From: Tolypothrix tenuis PCC 7101
GTDB taxonomy: Bacteria > Cyanobacteriota > Cyanobacteriia > Cyanobacteriales > Nostocaceae
Reading direction: 5' to 3'
Assembly: GCF_002368295.1 (NCBI RefSeq)
Contig: NZ_AP018248.1
Span: forward strand, 3,235,725-3,299,724
Length of the DNA: 64,000 bases
In this document: in pieces, positions 36,148 to 44,530 of the stretch
Layout of the letters: each line of letters opens with the position of its first letter
Position numbering within the stretch: the stretch's first letter is position 1
Translations under genes and position numbers: made by a program
Notes under the pieces: model-generated
Told to the model about the DNA's origin: nothing
What the model saw: the letters and a program-made list of their open reading frames with translations, nothing else
Databases searched by the model: none

Positions 36148-37071
36148 ATGAACAACGAATTACCATTGATTATCGAGTGTCGTTGTAACGAAATCACCAA
36201 TCGCGAGGACAATCCTGCTTTACCTTACTCTCCAAAAGAGATCATCCGCGAAGCAGTTCGTGCTTGGGAAGCAGGGGCTTCAATTTTTCATTGGCACGGA
36301 CGAGATCCAGAGAGTGGGACACCACGTAACGATGTTGAACTTTATCTCGAAGTGATACAGGGAATTCGTGAACAGACGGATCTCATCATCCATCCGACCC
36401 TGGGCTACATTACACAGAATCAGGTAGAGGATCGCGTCCGGCACATCTTGGCAGTGAATGATGATCCAGTGCTGCGGGTTGACATGGCACCCGTGGATTT
36501 TGGATCGCTCAACGTAGACTTCTGGAATCCCCAGGCAAAACAGTTCACCACCTACGATCAGGTATATGTTAATACTCGTGAAAACCTCAAGGCGGTGCTG
36601 GAAGTATTCAAAAAACACAATATCTATGTGAGTTCAGTTTGTTGGGACGTAGGGCAAATGCGAACAGCACGTTGCTTTCAGGAAATGGGACTGCTGCCCA
36701 AAGAAACGCTGTGGGAGTTTGTCTTTACTGGGGAAGTAATGCCGGCTGGCGCTGCGGTGACTTTACCGGGTTTGCAGGCTTTTATAGCTGAGGTGCCTGC
36801 GGGTAACCAGTGGTTGGTACTTTGTTGGAATGGAGATGTGATGAGGGTAGCATCCTGGGCAATTACCCTTGGGGGACACGTTGCAATTGGGCTGGGAGAT
36901 TATGCTTACACTCGCTTTGGCAAGCCGCACCACGGTGAATTAGTCGAGATGGTTGCGAAGATGGCGCATACACTCGGTCGGGAAGTGGCAACGCCAGCAC
37001 AGGCGCGTGAGATTCTCAAGATGCCGCCGCGACCTGCTGTTACAGAAAAGCTACAGGCAACTGTTAACTAA
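36148..37071 (+). CDS. BKACE-like (DUF849) beta-keto acid cleavage enzyme relative
   Basis: 307 residues, TIM barrel. The match to BKACE is clear along the length: PALPYSPKEIIREAVRAWEAGASIFHWHGRDP, then GGHVAIGLGDYAY, then GREVATPAQAREILKM at the end. BKACE enzymes condense a beta-keto acid with acetyl-CoA using a metal bound by two His and one Glu. Here the two His are present (His48, His50), but the canonical RxGxED segment reads AIGLGDY: Arg is Ala246 and the metal-binding Glu is Gly250, while the Asp (251) remains. The reaction is thus probably altered. Good RBS AAGGAAG. Followed 74 bases later by the second alpha/beta-hydrolase, probably co-transcribed. Confidence 0.85.
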   Translation: MNNELPLIIECRCNEITNREDNPALPYSPKEIIREAVRAWEAGASIFHWHGRDPESGTPRNDVELYLEVIQGIREQTDLIIHPTLGYITQNQVEDRVRHILAVNDDPVLRVDMAPVDFGSLNVDFWNPQAKQFTTYDQVYVNTRENLKAVLEVFKKHNIYVSSVCWDVGQMRTARCFQEMGLLPKETLWEFVFTGEVMPAGAAVTLPGLQAFIAEVPAGNQWLVLCWNGDVMRVASWAITLGGHVAIGLGDYAYTRFGKPHHGELVEMVAKMAHTLGREVATPAQAREILKMPPRPAVTEKLQATVN

Positions 37072-37094
37072 TACCAGTTCTTTTAATATACAAG

Positions 37095-37111
37095 GGTGGG
37101 CGATGCCCACC
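37095..37111. repeat. Short GC hairpin between BKACE-like and hydrolase genes
   Basis: GGTGGGC, three-base loop, GCCCACC. Too short a gap and no T-tract on the plus strand (TAAAAAG follows), so it may be a dispersed palindrome or an mRNA-processing structure. Confidence 0.5.
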
Positions 37112-37145
37112 TAAAAAGAAATTTAACTGCGATCGCTCAAAAATC

Positions 37146-37967
37146 ATGACACAAAAGATTAAACGAGCTTTTTTAGATACTGAAGACGGACAGATTCTTT
37201 ATCGCATTGGTGGCGAAGGTGAACCCATTCTGCTACTGCACATGAATCCCCGTAGTAGTGATGAATATCGCGAACTGATGCCACTCCTGGCTGAACATAG
37301 ACGAGTCATCGCAATGGATTTGATGGGCTTTGGTGATTCGGATAAGCCACCCAGAATGTATACAATCGCTGACTATGCGAAAACAGCGATCGCACTTTTA
37401 GATGAATTAGGTATAGAAAAAACCAGCATTATGGGAAACCATACTGGCGCTTTTGTTTCTGGAGAAATAGCTGCGAGTTATAGCGATCGCGTTGACAAAT
37501 TAATCTTAGGTAACGTAGCTGGTTTTGGTGAAGGAGGACAAGCAGAGCTATTTAGGCTGTATGAGGAAGGTTTTAAAATCAAAGAAGATGGCTCTCACCT
37601 GATGAAAAGATGGTTAGCCCGTTCTCGATATGTCGGCTCTGCTGAATTAAATCACCGTTGGGTTTTAGACGATTTAAAATGTTTTGGTCATCCTTTATAT
37701 GCAGTTTGGGCTGTAGGCAATTACTGTCTGGATGCGCCAGAAAGATTTCGTGCCATCAAGTGTCCAACTTTGATTATCTGGGGAATGGATGATGTCAAAG
37801 AATTTGAAAAACTGAGTTTAGCAAAAGCAGGCGATCGCTATTTTCTGTCTCAAGCAATTCCTCATGGCAAAGTCGTAGAATTTGAACAAGGCACAATTTG
37901 TATGATGAATCAAATAGCAGAAGAAGTAGCGCAGGTATTAATCCCATTTCTCAATGATTCGGAATAG
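37146..37967 (+). CDS. Alpha/beta-hydrolase-fold protein with GNHTG elbow (paralogue 2)
   Basis: 273 residues. N-terminal half nearly identical in pattern to the protein at 34277 (KRAFLDTEDGQILYRIGGEGE). The nucleophile elbow reads IMGNHTGAFVSGE: His99 takes the nucleophile place, and the usual C-terminal His region reads EQGTICMMNQ without His. Members of this branch generally carry GHHTG here. It probably needs a different mechanism or is non-catalytic. It lies 74 bases after the BKACE-like gene and converges with the Rid gene one base after its stop. Confidence 0.84.
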   Translation: MTQKIKRAFLDTEDGQILYRIGGEGEPILLLHMNPRSSDEYRELMPLLAEHRRVIAMDLMGFGDSDKPPRMYTIADYAKTAIALLDELGIEKTSIMGNHTGAFVSGEIAASYSDRVDKLILGNVAGFGEGGQAELFRLYEEGFKIKEDGSHLMKRWLARSRYVGSAELNHRWVLDDLKCFGHPLYAVWAVGNYCLDAPERFRAIKCPTLIIWGMDDVKEFEKLSLAKAGDRYFLSQAIPHGKVVEFEQGTICMMNQIAEEVAQVLIPFLNDSE

Positions 37968-37968
37968 T

Positions 37969-38427
37969 TCAAACATCCTCTAAAACTGCTGTACACTTAA
38001 TTTCTACAATTAGTCCTGGTGTAGATAAAGCACTGATGCCAAATCCTGTCCAAGTAGGAAAGTTATTAGTGAAATAGCGGTCTTTTACTTGCATAAACAG
38101 TGGCAGGTGGGGAATGGTAAACCGCTGTTCTGAAGCATCTGCAGGCGGAACTTGCAAATTACCGAGATTAACTCCTGTCACATGGTAAGTAATCATCTCT
38201 ACCACATCATCAAAAGTCGCTCCTGCTGCTGTCAGTACTTTTTTCACATTCTCAAAAGTCTGGACAAATTGGGCTTCTACTCCCTCTACTACCTGTAAAT
38301 TTTCATCGCGTCCCACTTGTCCTGAAATATATAAAGTATTGCCTACCTTAATGCCTGGACAGTAGTGATACTTTTCATATAAAATTTCCATGCCTTTGGG
38401 AATAATGACTTCACGAGTCTTTGCCAT
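37969..38427 (-). CDS. Rid (YjgF/YER057c/UK114) family protein, atypical
   Basis: 152 residues. VGNTLYISGQVGRDENL and FVQTFENVKKVLTAAGATFDDVVEM are the standard Rid motifs, and FPTWTGFGISAL is the C-terminal segment. RidA enzymes deaminate reactive enamine/imine intermediates with an Arg in the PxR motif; here that position reads Trp (FPTWT). It therefore belongs to one of the Rid branches without deaminase activity by that mechanism. It precedes nothing on its strand, and the aldolase lies 62 bases upstream, so the two form a unit. Confidence 0.9.
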   Translation of the reverse strand: MAKTREVIIPKGMEILYEKYHYCPGIKVGNTLYISGQVGRDENLQVVEGVEAQFVQTFENVKKVLTAAGATFDDVVEMITYHVTGVNLGNLQVPPADASEQRFTIPHLPLFMQVKDRYFTNNFPTWTGFGISALSTPGLIVEIKCTAVLEDV

Positions 38428-38489
38428 GTAAGTAGCTCCAAACTTTTTAAACTAAAAATCAGCCTCGTTTCACTTGAGAACGGCAGTTT

Positions 38490-39278
38490 TTAACCTCTCA
38501 TACCAGTGACAACCGAACGCGCCGCATCGGACAGCATCCAGCCATCAGCAGCAGGTGTCACAAAATCATAGCCTTTAGCGAACAGTGCGCGACCCCCGGC
38601 AGCATTGAGACTGATGCCCCCAAGCCAACAATCGGAAGTGGAGCGGATTATCGCTTCAGCTTCCGCCATCAGCCTATTAAGTTCTGAATTATCTCCAAGC
38701 TTGGTCAGTGCAGGAAAATCATCCGCGATGTCTGCTGTCAAATCGCCTGGCCCTAAAAATACCATATCGATCCCGTCAACTGCGGCAATTTCCTTAACAT
38801 TCTCAAAACCCCGACGAGTTTCGACGATAACGGCTATAAATAGGTTCTCTCGATAATTGGCAGGATAATCTGGCGCTGCCAAACCCCAGTTGGCTGCTCG
38901 GCTCTCCAGATAACCAATACCTCGGTGTCCGCCATGAGGTCGATAGCGAGTCGCGGCAACAATTGCTTGCGCTTCATCTGCTGATTCTACCGTCGGTACA
39001 AGTATACCTTCCACACCCATGTCCAAGGCTCGCTTGATATAGACTGGATCGTGTGAAGGTACACGCAAAATACAGGTAACATCTGTTGCCTGGGCGGCGC
39101 GGAGTTGCTCTACTAAGACGCTCATGTCCATAGCACCATGTTCATGGTCGATGATAAAGGCATCGAAACCACACATAGAAAGCAGTTCGATTGAGTCAGC
39201 ATCTGAGAAGAAAATCCAGCAACCGATTGGTTGAGAATCGGTTTGGAGCATTTTCTTCAGTCTATTAGGTCTGAACAT
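38490..39278 (-). CDS. HpcH/HpaI-type aldolase
   Basis: 262 residues, class II pyruvate-type aldolase fold. Active-site pieces are visible: IIDHEHGAMD (His), ILRVPSHDP (Arg), IVETRRGFENV (metal Glu) and FLGPGDLTADI (metal Asp). Relatives cleave 4-hydroxy-2-oxo acids to pyruvate and an aldehyde, or reverse. Unlike other enzymes of the island, its catalytic residues look intact. It is upstream of the Rid gene on the minus strand, with its promoter in 39279-39814. Confidence 0.9.
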   Translation of the reverse strand: MFRPNRLKKMLQTDSQPIGCWIFFSDADSIELLSMCGFDAFIIDHEHGAMDMSVLVEQLRAAQATDVTCILRVPSHDPVYIKRALDMGVEGILVPTVESADEAQAIVAATRYRPHGGHRGIGYLESRAANWGLAAPDYPANYRENLFIAVIVETRRGFENVKEIAAVDGIDMVFLGPGDLTADIADDFPALTKLGDNSELNRLMAEAEAIIRSTSDCWLGGISLNAAGGRALFAKGYDFVTPAADGWMLSDAARSVVTGMRG

Positions 39279-39447
39279 AATTTCGTTATCCGAGACATTA
39301 CTTCTAACGCATCAATACCACCCAATCTCATTCATGAAAAACCAGAACTGGTATTTCTTCTAGGATGGAAGTCACGCTGCCAAGCCTTTTATTTACAGCA
39401 TTTGAGCAATACTTACCTAAAAATCAGGATACTAGTACCGCAAGGCG

Positions 39448-39506
39448 GAATTCAAAATTCAAAATTCAAAATTCAAAATTCAAAATTCAAAATTCAAAAT
39501 TCAAAA
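39448..39506. repeat. AATTCAA heptamer array
   Basis: About eight tandem perfect 7-bp units. The same heptamer is found inside the GH31 gene at about 445-473. Confidence 0.92.
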
Positions 39507-39769
39507 TGAATACGCCGTAAGGGTTTCGTTGATTTGGAATGGGTGGTTTATTTCCGCTGAACTGTACTGGTCAGTAATTCTTCGCTGGCTAAAAATTAAA
39601 CAATTATGTAGATAATCGCATTACTGAGTAACAATTCGAGGATGCGATCGCTTTTTTTATTTTTATGTAAGCAAAGTTAAAATTTGATAATTTAGTGTCA
39701 AATATTGAGCATAACCAAAGATAAAAAGTTAACTATCTTTTAAAAAACTTATTAAATTAATTGTTGTTT

Positions 39770-39807
39770 ATTGGGAAAAAGACTTTTTCTACTTTTCTTT
39801 TCCCAAT
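39770..39807 (-). terminator. Hairpin after hisS
   Basis: 10-bp stem (ATTGGGAAAA / TTTTCCCAAT) around an 18-base T-rich loop, within ten bases of the hisS stop. On the minus strand A-rich sequence follows, so efficiency is uncertain. Confidence 0.4.
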
Positions 39808-39814
39808 TAAATCA

Positions 39815-41203
39815 CTACTGAAGTCTGCGTTTCACTTCTGCAGCTAAATCTGCTAACGCTACTTCTATTTGCTCACCTGTTTGCAAATCTTTTAGCGATG
39901 ATTTTTGTGCTGCTGCTTCGTCAGCGCCAATAATTACACAAAATCTAATTCCTTGCTTGTCTGCTGCTTGGAATTGTTTACCTAAAGGGCGTTTTTCAAA
40001 GTTTGTAACTACGTTAATTCCTGCTTGACGTAACTGTTGTGAAACTTGCAAATAAGTCGGCATTAAATCTTCTTGCAAATTTACTACTACTAATTGCGCT
40101 GGTGTCGCAGGTAGAGTCTTTAGAATATCGGCTTTTAGTAAACGGCTAATTAAGCGAGTTAAGCCGATAGAAATGCCGACACCAGGCATTTTTTCACCGA
40201 TAAACATTCCTACTAATTCTTCATATCTGCCACCAGAACAGATACTACCTAAAGCTTCATGTCCGATGAGAGTTGTTTCGTAAACTGTGCCAGTATAGTA
40301 ATTTAAACCGCGAGCAATAGATAAATCAATACAGAAACGTTTTTCGGGAACACCTAAATTCCTTACTCCCGCAATTACTGTTTCGATTTCATTCACACCT
40401 AGACTTAATTGCTCGGCATCGGGAAGATTTTGTGAAAGGTGCTTGAGTTTATCTAATACCTCATCTACACTACCTTTAATGTTAATAAATTCAATAATTT
40501 TTTGGGTTTGCTCTGGTGAAATGCCTTCTTTATCTAATTGTTGTTTGACTTTGGCTTCACCAATTTTCTCTAAGTCATCAATAATGCTAATACAAGTTTT
40601 AATTTGATTTTCAGCTATTCCTAAAGATTGAAAAAATCCTGTAAGAATTTTACGATTATTTATCCGAATGACAAAATCACCAATGTTGATGGCTTCAAAT
40701 ATCTCGGTAATAATTGCAGGCATCTGAGCATCATAAAGCAAGCTGAGTTGACTGCGAGCCACCACATCAATATCACATTGGCGAAATTGGCGGAACCGTC
40801 CATCTTTGGCGCGTTCACCCCGAAACACAACATCCATTTGGTAGCGTGCAAAGGGAAAGGTTAATTCGTTGAGGTGGCGGGCAATGTATGCTGCTAGTGG
40901 AACTGTTTGATCGAATTTTAAAGCCCTAGCTTCAGAACCAGTTTCGCCTGCTTTGTCTCTTTCTGCTTGACGGTTTGGTGGCAGGATGGGGTCGATACCA
41001 TAAATAATGTTATCACCCTGATTACCTTTTGCCTGTAGCACTTCTAAGCGTTCTACAGCCGGGGTTTCGATGGGCGTGAACCCGTAACTTTCAAAAACTC
41101 TGCGGATGATATCTAGTAAATATACTTCCAGGCGTTTTTCGCTAGGAAGAAACTCCGGAAACCCGCTAGGGGTAGAAAAATTAATTCTGTCACCTTTTGC
41201 CAT
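39815..41203 (-). CDS. hisS: Histidyl-tRNA synthetase
   Basis: 462 residues, class II synthetase. Motif 1 region PSEKRLEVYLLDIIRRVFESYGF, motif 2 FRGERAKDGRFRQFRQCDIDV, the histidine-binding SIARGLNYYTGTVYE and motif 3 GVGISIGLTRL are all present; the anticodon-binding domain starts near residue 365. It charges tRNA-His with histidine in the cytoplasm. It stands alone; a repeat-rich 229-base gap separates it from the transpeptidase gene upstream. Confidence 0.97.
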   Translation of the reverse strand: MAKGDRINFSTPSGFPEFLPSEKRLEVYLLDIIRRVFESYGFTPIETPAVERLEVLQAKGNQGDNIIYGIDPILPPNRQAERDKAGETGSEARALKFDQTVPLAAYIARHLNELTFPFARYQMDVVFRGERAKDGRFRQFRQCDIDVVARSQLSLLYDAQMPAIITEIFEAINIGDFVIRINNRKILTGFFQSLGIAENQIKTCISIIDDLEKIGEAKVKQQLDKEGISPEQTQKIIEFINIKGSVDEVLDKLKHLSQNLPDAEQLSLGVNEIETVIAGVRNLGVPEKRFCIDLSIARGLNYYTGTVYETTLIGHEALGSICSGGRYEELVGMFIGEKMPGVGISIGLTRLISRLLKADILKTLPATPAQLVVVNLQEDLMPTYLQVSQQLRQAGINVVTNFEKRPLGKQFQAADKQGIRFCVIIGADEAAAQKSSLKDLQTGEQIEVALADLAAEVKRRLQ

Positions 41204-41229
41204 AACCTTACACTGCCAGTTTTAGACTT

Positions 41230-41400
41230 GAGATTCTGCGAAAAGTTGCGTGCGGTGAACCACTTGCGGTGGACGGGTTTCCCGGCATAAGCAAAGTGGT
41301 GAATCCGTTCGCTGAAAGCGTTCCCGCAGGGTAGGAGGGTTCCCCCCGTTGAGCAAACTTTTCAAGACAGATTTTAGATGAGAATGAGCTACGCCGCATA
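41230..41400. repeat. GC-rich dispersed repeat upstream of hisS
   Basis: A patchwork of short inverted units (for example GACGGGTTTCCCGGC and CGCTGAAAGCGTTCCCG) related to 34100-34125. It occupies most of the space where the hisS promoter would be expected. Confidence 0.55.
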
Positions 41401-41432
41401 TAAACTGCGATCGCTCCTTTGTCGATGACTAT

Positions 41433-41969
41433 CTATTTATGTACTACTACTAAAGTCCCAACTTTTGCCCAGTTGTACAATTGACGCGCCTGCTTAACTC
41501 GCAAATTTACACAACCGTGGCTAACTGGAGTCCCGAAATTGTTATGCCAGTAAGCGCCATGAATAGCATAGCCCTCATAGAAATACATAGCATAAGGGAC
41601 ATCAGGAATGTCGTAGTCTTCGCCCTGCATTCGGTTAAAGCGATACTTAGAATTAATTGTAAACTTACCTTTGGGTGTGGGGGTTGCGCGTTTACCTGTA
41701 GAAATACGGAATGAGTAAACTAAATTTTTACCTTCCCAAGCCAATAAGCGTTGCTCGGATAAGTCAATTTCAATCCTACGGGTGGGGGATTTTGGTTGAG
41801 GTTGAGATACTTTTTGCTGATTATCTATTGCAGCAGCGCTGGCTTGAGCAAATTTGGAGTCAATATTAACCGGTGACGACCAAGATAATAAAGTTGCCAA
41901 TATCAACAATAAACTTGTACAGCAATTACTTGAACGATTTAACCCACTCATGCGAATTTTGGTTTGCAT
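41433..41969 (-). CDS. L,D-transpeptidase (YkuD domain), exported
   Basis: 178 residues. N-terminal hydrophobic segment (about 15-33) for export. The YkuD domain shows RIEIDLSEQRLLAWEG at its start, then HGAYWHNNFGTPVSHGCVNLR with the catalytic His and Cys. Such enzymes form 3-3 cross-links or attach proteins in peptidoglycan, in the periplasm. A second gene of the same family is at 42730 on the same strand, 760 bases away, with the same layout. Confidence 0.93.
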   Translation of the reverse strand: MQTKIRMSGLNRSSNCCTSLLLILATLLSWSSPVNIDSKFAQASAAAIDNQQKVSQPQPKSPTRRIEIDLSEQRLLAWEGKNLVYSFRISTGKRATPTPKGKFTINSKYRFNRMQGEDYDIPDVPYAMYFYEGYAIHGAYWHNNFGTPVSHGCVNLRVKQARQLYNWAKVGTLVVVHK

Positions 41970-42729
41970 AAAGTTTCACCTTCTCTTCGTCTGCTAAATT
42001 TTGCTTCTTTAACCTTGAATCTTTCCGCATTTCTGGCACAATGTCCTTTTGGCAGAGATATATTGATTTTGTATAGACCGATCAGAAGATTAAATATTGG
42101 TTAAAACGATAATTTCCTAATTGCTGATTTGATTCATCAGTCGGAAATTTTATTTTTATAGAAAGAATTAATGAGTGACATATCATATTTGAATTAATTC
42201 ATATATAGATATATCATGCAGATAATTTCACTACGGATAGAAAAATAGTTATTAAATCTGTTCGCTGGCTACAAATACTAATCTTGTTTAGCATCTTAAT
42301 TAAGCGCTTCTCAACGCATAGTATAGCTAAACTCAATTAAATATTAATTAAGAAAATACGCAATATATGCTCAGGGTATTGCTACACAAAATAATTGTAT
42401 TTGTGCAGTTTCTAATCACTCTAAATTATGAAATTAAAAAGTATATTTTTTTAGGTTGGGATAATAGACTTTAAACACAAGCGATTTTAGGAAAATCGAC
42501 ACTACTATATATTGCATTTCCACCCTGATTATTAATAGTGCTTGCTCTAAGATGTAATACAGGATTGTTTTAGATTTACATCCTGCTTTAGGAATGAGTT
42601 TATCAGTCTTATCCTCTATATTTTACTTCAATGTCACGTGTTTCTATTCCAGAGATTCCCAGGGAATTTTGATATGAAAATCTCTTCAGAATATTGTTTG
42701 AGGCTGGTGTTTAATTGCAATGAAACTCG
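41970..42729. other. Long AT-rich intergenic region
   Basis: 760 bases between the two transpeptidase genes, strongly AT-rich with stop codons in all frames. It should contain the promoter of the 41433 gene. No repeats, RNA gene or small protein gene could be supported. Confidence 0.5.
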
Positions 42730-43242
42730 CTATTTATGAATAAATACGGGAGTTCCTACTGATGCCCAATTAAATAACCACTTAGCATGATTTGGCGCAA
42801 CATTTATACAGCCGTGGCTAACTGGCGTGCCGAACTTATTATGCCAATAAGCACCGTGAATCCCGTAACTACCTTGATAATACATGGTATAAGGTACATC
42901 TGGAACATCGTAATTTCTACCACGCATCCTCGTAGATTTGTGTTTGGATTGAATTTTAAACGAGCCAATACGAGTAGGTGTAGACTTTTTACCCGTAGAA
43001 ATCACGATCGCATAAATAGGTGTTTTACCTTCCCAAGCTATTAGCCGTTGCTTAGAAAGATTAATTTGAATCCAGCGTTGATCTGATTGTTTTAGTGTCT
43101 CGATTGTTTGCGTAACGGTATCATCTTTGGCTTTGGGGGTAACTTCACAAATTCCAGGATTTGCCACAATCAAACTGAGTGCTACACCAGTCATAAATAT
43201 GGGTAAGCGGTGTATCCATCGATGATGATTTTTATTTTTCAT
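42730..43242 (-). CDS. L,D-transpeptidase (YkuD domain), exported, paralogue
   Basis: 170 residues with a signal segment (about 14-32) and a YkuD domain: QINLSKQRLIAWEG, RMRGRNYDVPDVPYTMYYQG, HGAYWHNKFGTPVSHGCINV with catalytic His and Cys. It is close to the 41433 protein over the whole domain. It lies 24 bases after the aldolase gene at 43267 on the same strand, so it may be transcribed with it. Role: peptidoglycan remodelling. Confidence 0.93.
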   Translation of the reverse strand: MKNKNHHRWIHRLPIFMTGVALSLIVANPGICEVTPKAKDDTVTQTIETLKQSDQRWIQINLSKQRLIAWEGKTPIYAIVISTGKKSTPTRIGSFKIQSKHKSTRMRGRNYDVPDVPYTMYYQGSYGIHGAYWHNKFGTPVSHGCINVAPNHAKWLFNWASVGTPVFIHK

Positions 43243-43266
43243 CGTAAATATACTTAATTATGGTGT

Positions 43267-43929
43267 TTAGGGAAAATTATCTGCTTCTACCCTAAAGTAC
43301 CCTAATTGCTGTATTAATCTTTGCATCTGCTGACAAATTACTGACCAATTATTTTGTGTAACTAAATGTTGGGGGAATAATTGACTACTTAAACCAACAG
43401 CGATCGCACCTGCTTGTAAAAATTCTTTGGCGTTGTCTAAAGTCACTCCGCCAGTAGGAATGAGGGGAATTGCTCCAAGAGGCCCTTGCAGGCTTTTAAT
43501 ATAACTCGCGCCTCCTACCGCATCTACTGGGAAAACTTTTACACAACTAGCACCATGATTCCAAGCGGTAACAATTTCTGTAGGTGACAAAGCCCCGGGA
43601 ATAATCGGTATATTTTGCTCTAAAGCAGCTTGAATCATTGCTATATCTACATGAGGCGCAAAAAGAAACTCTGCACCACAGGCGATCGCTTGTTGTAACT
43701 GCTGGACGTTAAATAGCGTACCAGTACCAATTGTACAGTTGGGTAATTCTGCACGAAGTTGGCTAATTAATTGCCCAGCGCGATCGCTATTCCAAGTAAT
43801 CTCAATCAGTTGCATTCCCCCAGATGCAGCTGTCAAAGCCATTTGCCTTGCTAATTCCATCTTTGACGCACGAATAACTGCGATCGCGCGGTGTTGTCGC
43901 AATTTTGATAACCAAGCTTTATTTGTCAT
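43267..43929 (-). CDS. eda: KDPG/KHG aldolase family protein
   Basis: 220 residues, class I aldolase TIM barrel. Schiff-base Lys131 lies in SCVKVFPVDAVGG, and Glu43 in LIEITWNSD; TIGTGTL and PTGGVTLDNA are the phosphate loops. It cleaves 2-keto-3-deoxy-6-phosphogluconate to pyruvate and glyceraldehyde 3-phosphate (Entner-Doudoroff), and/or 4-hydroxy-2-oxoglutarate. The start codon lies inside an ATGACAA heptamer array with no Shine-Dalgarno; another ATG one unit upstream stops after five codons. Confidence 0.9.
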   Translation of the reverse strand: MTNKAWLSKLRQHRAIAVIRASKMELARQMALTAASGGMQLIEITWNSDRAGQLISQLRAELPNCTIGTGTLFNVQQLQQAIACGAEFLFAPHVDIAMIQAALEQNIPIIPGALSPTEIVTAWNHGASCVKVFPVDAVGGASYIKSLQGPLGAIPLIPTGGVTLDNAKEFLQAGAIAVGLSSQLFPQHLVTQNNWSVICQQMQRLIQQLGYFRVEADNFP

Positions 43930-44027
43930 TTGTCATTTGTTATTTGTCATTGGGTAATTGGTAATGGGTAATGGGTAATTGGTAATTGGTAATTGGTAAT
44001 TGGTAATTGGTAATTGGTAATTGGGTG
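43921..44027. repeat. ATTTGTC and TAATTGG heptamer arrays
   Basis: Two adjacent 7-bp arrays: ATTTGTC units (43921-43950) and GGTAATT units (43951-44027), about fourteen units in all. The first overlaps the start of the aldolase gene. Confidence 0.9.
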
Positions 44028-44229
44028 TTTGTTATTCATTATTTCTCCCCCTGCTCCCTGCTCTCTGCCCCCTGCCTCATTTCCTCTGCAACTACAAACA
44101 TCAATGGCTAACGCCTAGCTTGCTTCTTCAACCAAGCTATGGCATATTTTTATAAAGTTCTTTATTCCTATCGATTTACCGTAGTTTTTAGATAGATGAT
44201 TAATTTTAGTGTTTAGAGGAGTTATAAAA

Positions 44230-44529
44230 ATGGCAATGTTGAGTAATAAGCCCTTGAGCATCTTAGAACAGCAAAACACAGCAAAGTCCGAGGAAATCAT
44301 AATTCACGCTTCCCAGCATATCAATCAAGGTAGCTTGTGGAGTCTTGTAAGAATAGCTGGTGCAGCAGTACAAAAATTCTGGTGGCATAGTAAAGCATAC
44401 GGAACGATTTTTAGCGTGATGCTGCTGACCTTGGTGAGTATGATTTTCTTGGGTTTTCATTGGTATTCCCGCAAGTTACTTTCAGGTTTCAACATTGCTC
44501 AAGAAACAGTAGAATCTACTAGTAAATAA
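44230..44529 (+). CDS. Small single-span membrane protein, unknown
   Basis: 99 residues from the ATG at 44230, which has GAGGAG nine bases upstream; that good site decides the start. The first half is hydrophilic, followed by one clear membrane segment (about residues 60-80, GTIFSVMLLTLVSMIFLGF) and a short tail. No family recognised. It ends one base before the start of the PhnD-like gene, so the two are probably co-transcribed and translationally coupled. Confidence 0.65.
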   Translation: MAMLSNKPLSILEQQNTAKSEEIIIHASQHINQGSLWSLVRIAGAAVQKFWWHSKAYGTIFSVMLLTLVSMIFLGFHWYSRKLLSGFNIAQETVESTSK

Positions 44530-44530
44530 G

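Larger units (their letters stand above)
39279..39814. other. Intergenic region with AATTCAA array
   Basis: 536 bases. The aldolase promoter should be at the left end. It holds the string ACTAGTACCGCAAGGCGG followed by the AATTCAA array, and the hairpin at 39770. No gene is supportable. Confidence 0.55.
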
